A stretch of 64,000 bases of DNA, taken from assembly GCF_023091745.1 (NCBI RefSeq), contig NC_068928.1:10744001-10808000 (forward strand). Reading direction: 5' to 3'. The stretch comes from Budorcas taxicolor. Its lineage: Eukaryota > Chordata > Mammalia > Artiodactyla > Bovidae. A program made the translations under genes and the position numbers. Below are positions 50,323 through 62,998 of this stretch, piece by piece; position 1 is the first letter of the stretch, and each line of letters opens with the position of its first letter. The notes under the pieces are model-generated. The model searched no databases, had not been told where the DNA came from, and saw nothing but the letters and a program-made list of their open reading frames with translations.

Positions 50323-51429
50323 GAGTAACTATCAAAAACATGGTCTGTAGTGCCAAACTCCCTGAATTCAGGGGCAAATTCAGGACAAATTGCTTAACCT
50401 TGCTCTTTCTTCATTTTCACATCATACTAGGCTATTGTAAGGAATTTTTACCTATTTATTTACATAATTGTGAGCATTATACACATACATAGACATTTAT
50501 ATACATAAATGCATGTATGTCCACATACATATATACACACTCCATGTATAGCATTTTAGTCTAAGAACATGGTAAGCATCTTAGTTATCTTTACAAATTA
50601 AACTTAATACCCTTCCTTAAATGTATAGCAGTTCTAGATCTTTTCTCATAGAAGAGTATTAAAATTTACTTAAATGTTTACGTATCATAATTATATATTT
50701 TTCATTTTGTAAATATATTTCTTGAAAGAGCTGTTTGCTCAAGAAAAGAAACTCTCAGTTTGTTCACATCCAGAATGAATAGATCAATTTGAAATATTCT
50801 TCATAAAATGGCTATAGGAAGCAGCAGTGCTAAGAAACATGAATTTATGAACAGAGCTACCTGCTTTTTTCCTTTCAGTTTGATTTAAATTTAATATCCT
50901 CCAACAATGGAAAATGATTTGTGGTAAAGAAATGAACTGGAAGAAATAGGAAAATGGAAGCAAGATGTCATTTCTTTTTACTATCCAACAGATTTACCAT
51001 CTGTTTTAAAATGATGTTGACCATTTACAGTAAATGAACAAAATGCTTTTTAAAATAATGTAACACTTTAAACTATTTTTACTACCAAACTTTCCCTCCC
51101 CAGTGAACACATTCATCTTACTGAGCAAAAGTTTATTTAAGCTACACTTACATCTATGTTGTTTTTAGCTCATTTCCTTTTTAAAAAAGCAATTGGTGAA
51201 TTTATTTCCCAGCTTAGTTGTTATAATAAAATATAAAAGGCATTTCTGTTTTGGCCTCAAGTATAACATTATCAAAAGCTATGAGAGTTACAGCAGAATA
51301 TAGGACAGCATAAAATTAGAAACTGCTGGTGTTTCCTTAGCAGCAGTTACCGCACTTGCAATTTCCCCACCCCCTTGCTACCAGCAGAAATCTGAAAGTC
51401 ATCGCTGTGTACCAGACAACAAACCCAAA
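50323..51429. other. Unassigned AT-rich sequence
   Basis: 1.1 kb with a degenerate (TACATA)n stretch at 50470-50545. No exon or repeat recognised. Confidence 0.5.
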
Positions 51430-51663
51430 GTGTGTTTTTTGAATAGTAGCTTTACTGAGATATTATTCACATAACTTGCAGTTTACCCTTTTGAAGTAAA
51501 CACTTCAGTAGGTTTTAGGGTAGTCACAGAGTAGCCATCATCATTATGAATTTAGAATATATGTGTACTGCAAAACAAAACACAGTGCCCATTAATAGTC
51601 ACTCCTCATTCCCCCATCTGCCCTTCCACTAGCAACCACTAATCTACCTTCTGTCTCTGTGGA

Positions 51664-52389
51664 TTTGCCTATTATCAGTTCAGTTCACTTTAGTTGCTCA
51701 GTCGTGTCCGACTCTTTGCGACCACATGGGCTGCAGCACGCCAGGCTTCCCTGTCCATCACCAACTCCTGGAGCTTACTCAAACTCATTGTCCATCGAGT
51801 CAGTGATGCCATCCAACCATCTCATCCTCTGTCGTCCCCTTCTCTTGCCTTTAATCTTTTCCCAGCATCTGGATCTTTTCAAATGAGTCAGTTCTTCGCA
51901 TCAGGTGGCCAAAGTGTTGGAGTTTCAGCTTCTGTTTCAGTCCTTCCAATGAATATTCAGGAGTGATTTCCTTTAGGATTGGCTGGTTGAATTTCCTTGC
52001 AGTCCGAGGGACTCTCAAGTGTCTTCTCCAACACCACAGTTCAAAAGCATCAGTTCTTTGGTGCTCAGCTTTCTTTATGGTCCAACTCTCACATCCATAC
52101 ATGACTACTGGAAAAACCATAGCTTTGACTAGATGGACTTTTGTTGGCAAAGTAATGTCTCTGCTTTTTAATATGCTGTCTAGGTTGGTTATAACTTTTC
52201 TTCCAAGGAGCAATTGTCTCTTAATTTCATGGCTGCAGTCACCATCTGCAGTGATTTTGGAGCTCCCCAAAATAAAGTTGCTCACTGTTTCCATTGTTTC
52301 CCCATCTATTTGGCATGAAGTGATGGGACCAGATGCCATGATCTTAGATTTCAGAATGTTGAGTTTTAAGCCAACTTTTTGCCTATTAT
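51664..52389 (-). mobile_element. BovB LINE, reverse, inserted in the L1, with target-site duplication
   Basis: The element spans 51676-52377, with the BovB 3' end on the left. TTTGCCTATTAT is repeated at 51664-51675 and 52378-52389, and the L1 sequence continues exactly across it. A minus-strand frame (51851-52339) keeps the C-terminal block YGCESW. It is 5'-truncated within the region before 'ITSCQIDGE'. Confidence 0.93.
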
Positions 52390-53147
52390 AGACTATTCAT
52401 ATAAATGGAATCATAGAGTATGTATCTTTTGTGACAGCTTCTTTCACTTGGAACAGTGTTTTCAAGGTTTATCCATGTCGAAGCCTGTATCAGTACTTCA
52501 TTCCTGTTAATTGCCCAGAAATATTCCATCATATGGATATACCAACATGTTTATCCATTCACCATCCAATGGACATTTGAATTGTTTACCAGTTGTTGAC
52601 TGTTAGGAATAAATAATGCTATTAACATTCTCATAGAAGTTTTTATATTGGACATAAATTTGCATTTTTCTTGAGTACATATATAAGAGTGAAATTAGTC
52701 ACATGGTAATTCTGTTTAACTCTTTGAGGAACTACCAGACTATTTTACAAAGTGGATGTACTGTTTTACATTCTCACCAGCAGTGTATGAGTGTTCCAAT
52801 TTCTTCACATCCTTTCCAACACTTGTTATTATCTCTTTGTTTGTAACCATCTTAATGGAAGTGAAGTGAATCTTACTGTGGTTTTGATTTGCATTACTCT
52901 GATGGCTAATGATGTTGAAGATTTTTTCATATCCATTATCATCCATTTGTATGTCTCTTTTGCAGAAAAGTCTTTTCAGACACTCTTTAAAAATTGTTTT
53001 TTTTTTTGTCTTCTTGTTATTGAATTTAGAAATTTTTAATTGTTACTGAATTTAGTATATTCTGGATAAAGGTTCCATCTCAGACATATGACTTGCAAAT
53101 ATTTTCTCTCATTCTGTAGGTTGTCTTTCACTTTCTTAATGTTTTTT

Positions 53148-53276
53148 AATTTTTTTTGGCTGAACCACTTGCAGCATGTGGGATGTAGAATCTTAATTCC
53201 ATGACTAGGGATAGAACCCATGCCCCCTGCAGTGGATGTACAGAGTCTTAACCAGTGGTTCACCAAGGAAGTCCCT
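53148..53276 (-). mobile_element. tRNA-derived SINE, reverse, inserted in the L1
   Basis: Poly-T, then 'ggctgaaccacttgcagcatgtgggatgtag', 'ccatgactagggatagaaccc' and the reversed 5' end 'cttaaccagtggttcaccaaggaagtccctt'. Confidence 0.82.
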
Positions 53277-53935
53277 TCTTAATGATATTTTGAAGCATTA
53301 ACATTTTAATTTTATTGTAAAGCAATTACCCTTCAATTAAAAATAAATCAAAACTTTTTTCTAATTTTGATAAAGCCCAATTAATTTTTTTTCCTTTGGT
53401 TGCTTGTACTATTTAATGTCATATCTTAGAAATCATCACCTACTCCCAAGGTTCATGAAAATTTACTTCTGTTTTTTTCCTGAGAGTTTTACAGCTTTAG
53501 CTCTTGCATGAGGTCTGTGATCCTTTTTGAGTTAATTTTTATGTATGGTGTGAAAAGGAGTTTAAATTAATTTTTTGCACGTGGATATCCATTTTATTGA
53601 AAGACTGTCTCTTTCCCATTGAATTTTCTTGATATCTTTGTTGAAAATCAGTTGTCCATAAGTGTAAGACTTTATTTCTGGCTCTAATTCTATTCTATTT
53701 TCTGTATGTCTGTTCTTATACCAGTAACACACTGTTATGATTGCTGTAGCTGGCTGGTATGTTTTAAAATCAGGAAATTTTGGTCCTCCAACTTTCGTCT
53801 TCTTTTTCAAGACTGTTTTGGCTAATTTGTGTCCTTTCATTTCTATGTGAATTTTAAGATCAGCTTGACAATTCCTGCAATTATGTGTCGCTTTCATACC
53901 TTTACCTATTCATTTAAACATATCCTTGAAAACAC

Positions 53936-54878
53936 ATTTTATATTTTTAAACAAAATTACAATTAATTTTCTGCAACTTTTTTCTCTCCCCCAATATTTT
54001 ACTATGAAAAATTTTAAGTGTAGAGATTAGTTGAAAGAATAGTACAGTAAGTACCCATATACCCTCCTCCTACCTCCCAGTTTATATTCTGTAGGTAACA
54101 TTTTGGTATATTCATGTTATCATATAACTAACCATTCCTAGCCATAACCAACTAGTCCATCTTCTATCAAATCATCTTATTATTTCATGCATTTCAAAGC
54201 AAATTGCATATATTCTCAGTATGCTTCACCTTTAAAGACTTGAGCTTATGTATTGTTAACTAGGGTTCAATTTTTCTACAATTTTAAAATGTAAAGTGAA
54301 ATGCACAAATCTTAAGTATACATTCTGGTGAGTTTGACATATATACATTTACCTGTGTAATCTTAACCTTTATCAAGATATAGAACGTTTTCATAACTCC
54401 AAAACATAACCCCCTCTCTTAGTCAGTTTCTGTCCTTAACCAATGTTGAAAGCAATCCCTGTTTTTTCACCATAGATTTAGTTCTTATAGAACCTTATAC
54501 TCTTGTACAAGGCTTCTTTCACTCAGCATAATGTTTTTGAGATTCATTTACTTTTCAATTATTCATACTCTTTGAGATTCATTCATTCTATTGTATGAAT
54601 CAATAGTTTGTTTTTGTTTTGTTTTTTTGCTAAATATGATGTCCATTGTATGGATGCCCCACAGTTTATTTCTCCTTTTTCTTTCGGATGAACAAATTTC
54701 CACTTATCTGTTTCACTAAAAAGTTCTGATAACTGGCTTTTGTTTACATCAGTTATAATTATTGTAATAATAATATAGTAATAATCATCTGGAAGCTTTG
54801 TAAATGTGGAAGTACTTTTTAAATTAAATAAGTGTTTTTTTAGAGTCTTTAAGTAACATATACTAGAGATTATGCAAA
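53936..54878. other. AT-rich, probably more old LINE sequence
   Basis: 'agattagttgaaagaatagtacagtaagtacccatatacc' and 'gtttttgagattcatttac' resemble L1M/HAL1-type 3' sequence, also seen near 2210 and 6880. Boundaries not determined. No exon. Confidence 0.4.
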
Positions 54879-54879
54879 C

Positions 54880-55828
54880 TTGTTCAGTTGCCAAGTCATA
54901 TCTGACTCTGTGACCTCATGGACTGCAGCATGCCAGGCCTCCCTATCCCTCACCATCTCCTGAAGTCTGCCCAAGTTCGTGTCCATTGAATCGGTGATGC
55001 CATCCAACCATCTCGTCCTCTGTTGCCCTCTTCTCCTTCTGCCTTCAATCTTTCCCAGCATCAGGATCTTTTCCAATGAGTTGACTCTTCACATCAGGTA
55101 GCCAAAGTACTGAAGCATAAGCTTTAGCATCAGTCCTTCCAATGAATATTCAGGGTTGATTTCCTTTAGGATTAACTGGTTTGATACCCTTGCTATTCAA
55201 GAGACTCTCAAGAGTCTTTTCCAGAACCGCAGTTTGAAGGCATCAATTCTTTAGCACTCTGCCTTCTTTATGGTCTACTTCTCACATCCGTACATGACTA
55301 CTGGAAAGACCATAGCCTTGACTTTACGGACCTTTTTGGCAAAGTGATGACTCTGCTTTTTAATGCACTGTCTGGGTTTGTCATAGCTTTCCTTCTAAGA
55401 AACAATCATCTAATTTCATGCCTGCAGTCACCATCTGCAGTGACTTTAGAGCTCAAGAAGAGGAATCTATCATGCTTGCTCCTTTCCCCTTTCTATTTGC
55501 CATGAAGTGATGGGCAGGATGCCATGATCTTAGTTTTTTCAATATTGAGTTTTTAGCCTGCTTTTTCACTCTTCTCTTTCACCCTCATCAAGAAGCTCTT
55601 TAGTTCTTCATTTTATGCCACTAGAGTGATACCATCTGTATATTTGAGGTTGTTGATATTTCTCCCGGCAATCTTGATTCCAGCTTGTAACTCATCCAGC
55701 CCTGCATTTCTCATGATATGCTCTGCATATAAGTTAAATAAACAGGGTGATAATACACAACCTTGATGTACTCCTTTTCCTATTTGGAACCAGTCTGTTG
55801 TTCCATGTCCAGTTCTAACTGTTAGAAC
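54880..55828 (-). mobile_element. BovB LINE fragment, reverse, diverged
   Basis: The BovB 3' end on the left ('tgttcagttgccaagtcatatctgactctgtgacc') runs through the C-terminal coding region to the RT block 'ccttgatgtactccttttcctatttggaaccagtctgttg'. Many small deletions, so an older copy than the one at 58-59.5 kb. Confidence 0.9.
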
Positions 55829-56202
55829 TTTAGCGTAGGTTAGGCTTTAGCATAGTCATTGTAGTCGTATTCATTTTCCACAAAGGGCTAAAATTTAAAT
55901 CTGAAATAGCAGAGGAGTCTTATTGACCTCCCTAACTATATTGCTTTCTCTTCCTTTACAGCAGCAGAGCTTCTGAAATTTTCAAATTTATATGAATAAC
56001 CCCAGTGACCAGGGGATCTTGTTAAAAATGCATCTTCTGATTTGGTAAGTTTAGGGTAGAGCCCCAAATTCAGCATTTCTAATAAGCTCCCAGGTTATGC
56101 CAATGATTTTCATCCATGGGATAGCAAATATCTCTAGCCAAACTGTACTGCTTACCTTTCTATGAATCCATCATAAATTCCCATTTTCATTCCTGTATAT
56201 GT

Positions 56203-56422
56203 GTGTGTGCTAGGTCACGTCAGTCGTCGTGTCTGACTCTTTGCAACCCTGTGGACTGTAGCCTGCCAGCTTCCTCTGTCCATGGGATCTTCCAGGCAAG
56301 AGTATTGAAATGGGTTGCAGTGCCCTCCTCCAGAGGATCTTCCTGACCCAGGGATTGAAACTGAGTCTCTTCTGTCTCCTGCATTGGCACACGTGTTCTT
56401 TACTACTAGCGCCATTCAGGAT
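56203..56422 (-). mobile_element. Bov-tA SINE, reverse orientation
   Basis: 'cagtcgtcgtgtctgactctttgcaaccctgtggactgtagcc', 'ccatgggatcttccaggcaagagtattg', then 'ttcctgacccagggattgaaactgag' and 'tgttctttactactagcgcc'. Reversed and moderately diverged. Confidence 0.87.
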
Positions 56423-56765
56423 GGCACTAGTGGTAAAGTAAATATAAGTATGTTTATATTGTGTTACTCAAAATATAAGTGTCTTTAAAATATTCAAAAT
56501 CTGAAAGGAAAAGAATCCTTAAAGCAAGAATGGGACATTATGAAAAAAGAACAAGCATATTTTTAAAGGAACTAGGTATTCTATAAATGAAAAACATTTT
56601 CATTAAAGTTAAAAAAATAAAACTTTAATAGAAGGGGTTAAATCTTCTCCAGTTACTTTCTTCATAGTAGGAAGATGGCTTCCAGCAACAGCTAAAACTG
56701 CAATTTCCTTGTTTATGTCCCACAGGACATAAAAACTTCTCTAACCATAGAATAAAAATCTTTCC

Positions 56766-57070
56766 CAGGACTTCCTTGGTGGTCCCGTTGTTGGGAGTCC
56801 ACTTGCCAATGTGGGGGACGTGGATTTGATCCCTGGTCCAGGAGGATCCCACATGCCATGGGGCAGGTGGGCCAGGACGGCACAACTGCTGAGCCTATAC
56901 TCTAGAGCCCGTGAGCTGCAACTGCTGAGCCTGTGTGCCTAGAGCTCATGCCTCGCAACAGGAGAAGCCATGGCAACGAGAAGTCCTTGCACCACAACAA
57001 TTGCAACTAGAGAAAGCCTGCGTGCAACAGCAAAAACCCAGTGCAGCCAAAAATAAATACATAAATAATT
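56766..57070 (+). mobile_element. tRNA-derived SINE (CHR type), full length
   Basis: The forward head 'ggacttccttggtggtcccgttgttgggagtcc', B-box 'gatttgatccctggtccaggaggatcccacatgcc', the GC-rich body 'gcctatactctagagcccgtgagctgc', and the tail 'cagccaaaaataaatacataaataa'. Confidence 0.85.
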
Positions 57071-58048
57071 AATTTAAAAAATCTTTCCTTGTAGTGTAAT
57101 TGGTTTAATACACAGCTGATAGGGAAATGCCATGCATGGCATAGGATGGATCATCTTTCCCTCAGTTAGTGTGCTCCTTGGGAGAAAGGGGTGAGTACCT
57201 GAACGAGTAAGTTTTCTTTTAGCAGGAAAAGTAGAGGAATGAATGCTTGGTATGCAACTAATAATGCCTCTATCATGAACAGGCAAATTTCAGATTCAAT
57301 GAAATATTTTTTTTCAATAAAAATTTTGAAAGTCGTTTAACATCATGCTAGAATACAAATGGAAAATAGGAAAAACCCCCAAACCCAACTACAATCGTTC
57401 TATATACATTTGTCTTCCTTTGTATTTGCTAGGATTATTTCATTGCATGTTAAAGAATACCCAGCTTAAACTGGTTTTAGTTGTAAACGAAGATTTTATT
57501 GAAAGCTAATGGTGAAACAGATAGAAAAATAATGCTGAAGGCAGAGTAAAGATACAGATCAACCTCTGAAAAAACTGGCGCCAAGAGTATAAAAGTCATG
57601 AAAGCTCACTTTCTATCTCTCTTCTGCTCCTTTCTGAGCAATTTTCTTTCTGTCTCTACAATTGACTGCCTTTGCTTCCGTGTTCCATCCAAAGGGAAGC
57701 AAGGCTGCTGATAGCTCCAGGATTTTTTACATATAGCTTCAGCAGCTACTGGATAGAGACTGACTCAACTCCTTGGATTCAAAGCCCACATAATCTTGGG
57801 TGTGCTCTGATCCACCCAGATACCCACTTCTAGAATTAATTATAGCCAGGGGTACAAAGTTACATTTTTCAAGATGGTTGCTCCCACAAAAACAATGTGG
57901 AAGCTAGTCAAATAATACTATAGATATCCTATAAACTGATGACAAAAGATTTAGGATATTCAGTGTCTTCATATTATGTCCCCCATAAAAAAATGACACT
58001 GCATAAGTAGGGCAGAAAGTTAGGAAACACCACTTTTCGTTACCAAGT
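57071..58048. other. Unassigned sequence
   Basis: About 1 kb. 57450-57880 ('aagattttattgaaagctaatgg...gcagctactggatagagactg...caagatggttgctcccac') looks like an old interspersed repeat, but I cannot name the family. Confidence 0.4.
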
Positions 58049-59572
58049 AACATTAGGTTAAATAAGCAGGGTGACAATATACAGCCTTGACGTACTCCTT
58101 TTCCTATTTGGAACCAGTCTGTTGTTCCATGTCCAGTTCTAACTGTTGCTTTGTGACCCGCATATAGGTTTCTCAAGAGGCAGGTCAGGTGGTCTGGTAT
58201 TCCCATCTCTCTCAGAATTTTCCATAGTTTCTTGTGATCCACACAGTCAAAGGCTTTGGCATAGTCAATAAAGCAGAAATAGATGTTTTTCTGGAACTCT
58301 CTTGCTTTTTCCATGATCCAGCAGATGTTGGCAATTTGATCTCTGGTTCCTCTGCCTTTTCTAAAACCAGCTTGAACATCTGGAAGTTCACAGTTCACGT
58401 ATTGCTGAAGCCTGGCTTGGAGAATTTTGAGCATTAGTTACCTAGCGTGTGAGATGAGTGCAATTGTGCATTAGTTTGAGCGTTCTTTGGCATTGCCTTT
58501 CTTTGGGAATGAAATGAAAACTGACGTTTTCCAGTCCTGTGGCCACTGCTGAGTTTTCCAAATTTTCTGGCATATTGAGTGCAGCACTTTCACAGCATTA
58601 TCTATCAGGATTTGAAATAGCTCAACTGGAATTCCATCACCTCCACTAGGTTTGTTCATAGTGATGCTTTCTAAGGCCCACTTGACTTCACATTCCAGGA
58701 TGTCTGGCAATGAAAGACACTGGGCTGGAAGAAGCACAAGCTGGAATCAAGATTGCGGGAGAAATATCAATAACCTCAGATATGCAGATGACACCACCCT
58801 TATGGCAGAAAGTGAAGAGGAGCTAAAGAGCCTCTTGATGAAAGTGAAAGAGGAGAGTGAAAAAGTTGGCTTAAAGCTCAACATTCAGAAAACGAAGATC
58901 GTGGCATCTGGTCCCATCACTTCATGGGAAGTAGATGGGAACAGTGGAAGCAGTGTCAGACTTTATTTTGGGGGGCTCCAAAATCACTGCAGATGGTGAT
59001 TGCAGCCATGAAATTAAAAGACACTTACTCCTTTGAAGGAAAGTTATGACCAACCTAGATAGCATATTCAAAAGCAGAGACATTACTTTGCCAACAAAGG
59101 TCTGTCTAGTCAAGGCTATGGTTTTTCCAGTGATCATGTATGGATGTGAGAGTTGGACTGTGAAGAAAGCTGAGCACCGAAGAATTGATCCTTTTGAAGT
59201 GTGGTGTTGGAGAAGACTCTTAAGAGTCCCTTGGACTGCAAGGAGATCCAACCAGTCCATTCTAAAGGAGATCAGTCCTGGGTGTTCATTGGAAGTACTG
59301 ATGCTGAAGCTGAAACTCCAATACTTTGGCCACCTCATGTGAAGAGTTGACTCATTGGAAAAGACTGATGCTGGGAGGGATTGGGGGCAGGAGGAGAAGG
59401 GGATGACAGAGGATGAGATGGCTGGATGGCATCACTGATGCGATGGACATGAGTTTGAGTAAACTCCAGGAGTTGGTGATGGACAGGGAGGCCTGGCGTG
59501 CTTCCATTCATGGGGTCTCAAAGAGTCAGACACAACTGAGCGACTGAACTGTCCTGAACGGAACATTAGGTT
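58049..59572 (+). mobile_element. BovB LINE with twin-priming inversion and target-site duplication
   Basis: Left part 58060-58708 is BovB RT sequence in reverse (minus-strand frames with the RT block FIDYAKAFDCVDH and the PDILECE block at the junction). Right part about 58709-59561 is forward BovB from just after the point where the left part ends, with the RT YADDTTL box near 58780 through the 3' end. Flanking AACATTAGGTT repeats at 58049-58059 and 59562-59572 show one insertion event. Sequence is close to consensus, so a relatively young copy. Confidence 0.93.
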
Positions 59573-60912
59573 TCTAAGTGGCAAGCTAATCCCATGTATT
59601 TCATTCCTCAGTAGAATAGTAATTGGAAATAGGAGAGTGACCTTACTTGGAATAAGAAGGAAGGAGCACCAAAGGTCTCCCATGCTCAAAAATATTTCCC
59701 ACACATTCTATAAGTTAAAAATTGTTATGGTTTAAAGTTAAAAAATGAGTCTGTACCTATCAGAGCTGATACTTAATAAATATTTAGTATGAGAAATTAA
59801 GTATTTCAAATCAATATTTATTTTACCTAAAAATGTAACTTAAAATTGTAAAAAAAAAAAGTAATATGTGATTAAAGTTTAAAAAATAGAAATAGTACAA
59901 AAAGATCTCTATTAAAAAGTAAAATTCTTTCTTCATCTTGAAAGTAATCTTGGTTAGGAGCTGTTGATGTGTTCCTTTTTATCTCATTGTTTTTAGTTTA
60001 TTTTAGGCTTTGTATTAACTTTTAAAAATAATATTAAATACCTTTATTATTTTTTAATTAACATACCTTTATAATGAAGCTAAACAATATAAGAATGTAT
60101 AAAGAGATATAATCTGCTTTTTCTTCCAACCTCAATTGGCTGGCAAAGCAATTTTAACAACTTGGGTTACATCCTTCCATCCCATTCTGCATACTGATAT
60201 ACACTTATATGTCTTTTCAGTTCCCTCAATGTCCCTTAATTCCCTTAAAAAGGAATTGAGGAGGTAGCTGTGGAGAGACTCAAACATTTGAGTCTGTGGT
60301 AATCACTAACCACACATAGCTACTGAACACTTGAAATGTAGCTAGTCAGAATTAAATTGTGCTGAAGTATGAAATACATGCCAGATTTCCAAGAGTTAGT
60401 TTAAAAAAAAAAGAATGTGAAATACCTAACAAATAAGTTTTATGGATTACACGTACAGTGATAATATTGGGGATATACTGGGTTAAATAAAATAGATTAT
60501 TAAAATTTTGTCTATCTCCTTTTAATGTAGCTATAAAAGCTTAAAATTACACATGTGACTCACATTACCTTTCTATTGGGCAGGGTTGTCTGAACTAATA
60601 GATGAAGATTTTAGCACTTTAATAATTGCATAATAGTTGGTAATAGGGATGTGAAACAATTGATTCATCTTTTCCCATTGATTACATCCAAAGTTTTGTA
60701 GCTCATTTTGTTTGTGTTTCACTACTGTATCAAATATTTATTTTTCTGTGAAGCAAGTAATCTAAATTAGTGACTTAAAACCACAAGTATTTATTATTTC
60801 TTAGAATTCTGAGAGTTGGCTGGTCAGTTCTCATCTGGGCCAGCTTAGCTGGATCTGGAGGGTTTAGAATGGCCTCAGTCACATATCTGGGGCCTCAGCT
60901 AGGATGGTTTCC
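59573..60912. other. Unassigned AT-rich sequence
   Basis: 1.3 kb, very AT-rich to about 60730. 60740-60912 plus 62544-62610 together look like one older interspersed repeat ('ggctggtcagttctcatctgggccagcttagctgg') that the LTR split; family not named. Confidence 0.45.
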
Positions 60913-62543
60913 AGGGTCTGCCCGGGGCCAGCGTGAGGAACTCTGCCCATGGCAAAGGTCATGAGGAAGGAGGCTTGGCATACGCAAAGGCGTGATCAAG
61001 CCTCAGGAAACCCCCTGTTCCCGAGCATCTACCCCAAAACCAGAGTCTGTTTTATGCTGTCACCTACACCTCTGGCTTTACGGGGGGCTCTCCCCCATAA
61101 CCGTTTCTCTCAGAGAAGGAATAAACGTGCAGCTCCAAGGCAATAAAAATTCTTGGGCGTGACAAGAGTGTTTCAGCTTATGGACTCCTCTGAAGGTTAT
61201 CTAGCCCACCTGTATAGGTTCATCCGGCCACATGTGATTGTTTACAGCCTCCCAATCTGAGAGGCATGAGATGTTTTAGACTTACAAAAGGCAAATTCTT
61301 TTGGGGAGTTGGAAATTATTAGTATAGCGGGTTGGTTAGGAATTATATTGGTGAAGGGTTTTTCATTTGTTGTGTCAATAATTGCTGCTAATTCCCTGCC
61401 CTGGGTGGGACAAGGATGTCTCAGGTCAAACCTCTCTGCTGACAGACTAGCTTGTGTGACAGGATTATCCATACTCCTGCCACATGATTGTTTACTACCT
61501 CTTAACCATAAACAGCACAGAGAGTTTTGGAGTATTTTGAGAGTCTTAATTAGCATAGGGCTTTTTCTTCTTGTTGAGTCAATGATTGCCGCCAGGCCTC
61601 CATATCCTTAGGCACCTGGGAATATATTAATCAGTGTATTTGGAATATAGAAAAGGAAATATAGTAGTTTTTGATGTTAGCAATACTAGACTTTTTGAGT
61701 TAATGGATTTTCTCTTTTGTAATAGATCACTGTAGTCTGTTATAAATCACTGTGTCCTTGCTATGTGAAAATGTAACTTTATCACTATCTTAAGACTAAA
61801 CAGATCTTAAGGGGAACATTGGTGAAAGGATTTTCATTTGTTGGGCTGATGTTTGCTGCTAAATCTCCATGTTCCCTACCCTTATAATGAATATAACTAG
61901 CATATAGGAGAAATAAGTGTTAACCTTTAAGATTAATCATGTTAACCTTGGGTTAAATAAATTCCTTTCTTGATTGTAACTCACTACACCCTCACTCTAT
62001 AGGAATGTAGCTTTATTTGGAGGGTGGTGCCTGGTTTAAGAAAAAACACCCTTGGAAGAAATAAGTTTTTTGGTTATCAGAAAGAAAGGATCATAAAATG
62101 TCAGCAGGTCTCACTCATGACCAGAAGATGATGTAATATCCCTAAGACCTTTTTTTAATACATTTATGTGAAGCACCTGATTTTGATAAAGGTCAGGACT
62201 GCTGACCCCCGCGTGACTCTGTATTCATCCCTATATGTAACAAAAGGTATATAAGCAAACCCCAAAATAAAGAAATCGGATCAGTTTCCGGAAAGACTGA
62301 TTCCCCCATGTCGCTTCTTTCTTGCTCCCGTTTTTCTGGCTGAATTCCCATCTGGAGCATGGATGCTATTCCACGTAGACCAAGTTATTCAGCCTCTTTT
62401 TCTACACTATCTCCTACTACACTATCCGTTTCTAATCTCTCTCTATATCTGTAATTAAATATGTATTTTTCCAAAGACGCCGACGCCGAACCCCTACCTT
62501 CGAAACACGCTGGATCTACTGGGGCTGGACCCCGGCAAGGGTC
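60913..62543 (+). mobile_element. Solo LTR of an endogenous retrovirus (class II type)
   Basis: The LTR spans 60919-62537, 1619 bases. It begins TGCCCGGGG and ends CCCCGGCA, a short imperfect inverted repeat with TG...CA ends. The 6-base target duplication AGGGTC is at 60913-60918 and 62538-62543; six bases is usual for class II (beta/ERVK-like) elements. TATA-like TATATAAG at 62248-62255 and AATAAA at 62266-62271 lie only about 15 bases apart, as in beta-type LTRs with a short R. No viral gene lies inside or beside it, so the provirus was lost by LTR recombination. It resembles the ruminant BTLTR1 group. Confidence 0.85.
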
Positions 62544-62639
62544 TTCTCCACATGATCTCTCATCCTCCAGGAGGCTGTTCCTATCTGCAAGAAAGAGCAG
62601 GCTCCAATATGTAATTACTTTTTAAAACATTTAAAAAAT

Positions 62640-62998
62640 TTTTTAAATAATTTTATTTATTTATTTCTGGATGTGCTGGGTGTTCTTTGCTGCACAGACT
62701 TTTTCTGTAGTTGCAGTGAGTGGGGGCTACTCTCTAGCTGTGGTGAGCAGGCTTCTCATTGCGGTGGCTTCTCTTGTTGGAGAGCATAGTCTTCGGGGTG
62801 CTCTGGCTTCAGAAGTTGCAGCACATGGGCGCAGTAGTTGCAGCTCCCAGGCTCTGGAGCTCAGGCTCAATAGTTGCTGGGCTTAGTTGGGCTTAGATGC
62901 TCCATGGCATATGGGATCCTCCTGGACCAAGGATCAAACCCCCATCTCCTGCATTAGCAGGTGGATTCTTCACCACTGAGCCATGAGGGAAATCCTGC
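62640..62998 (-). mobile_element. tRNA-derived SINE (CHR type), reverse, nearly full length
   Basis: (TTTA)n on the left, 'ggatgtgctgggtgttctttgctgcacagac', 'ggcttctcattgcggtggcttctcttgttggagagcata', 'ggaccaaggatcaaacccccatctcctgcattagcagg' and the reversed 5' end 'caccactgagccatgagggaaatcct'. Confidence 0.85.

Larger units (their letters stand above)
51430..53935 (-). repeat. Old L1 (L1M type) 3' region, reverse orientation, interrupted twice
   Basis: Matches the mammalian L1MA/MB-type 3' end and ORF2 C-terminus in reverse: 'agctttactgagatattattcacataac', 'agcaaccactaatctaccttctgtctctgtggatttgcc', 'ataaatggaatcatagagtatg', 'ttgtttatccattcaccatcc', 'ccagcagtgtatgagtgttccaatttcttcac', 'gtttgcttgtactatttaatgtcatatc'. 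It is cut by a BovB (51676-52377) and a SINE (53148-53276). The ORF at 53562-53897 is the reversed L1 coding remnant. Confidence 0.8.
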
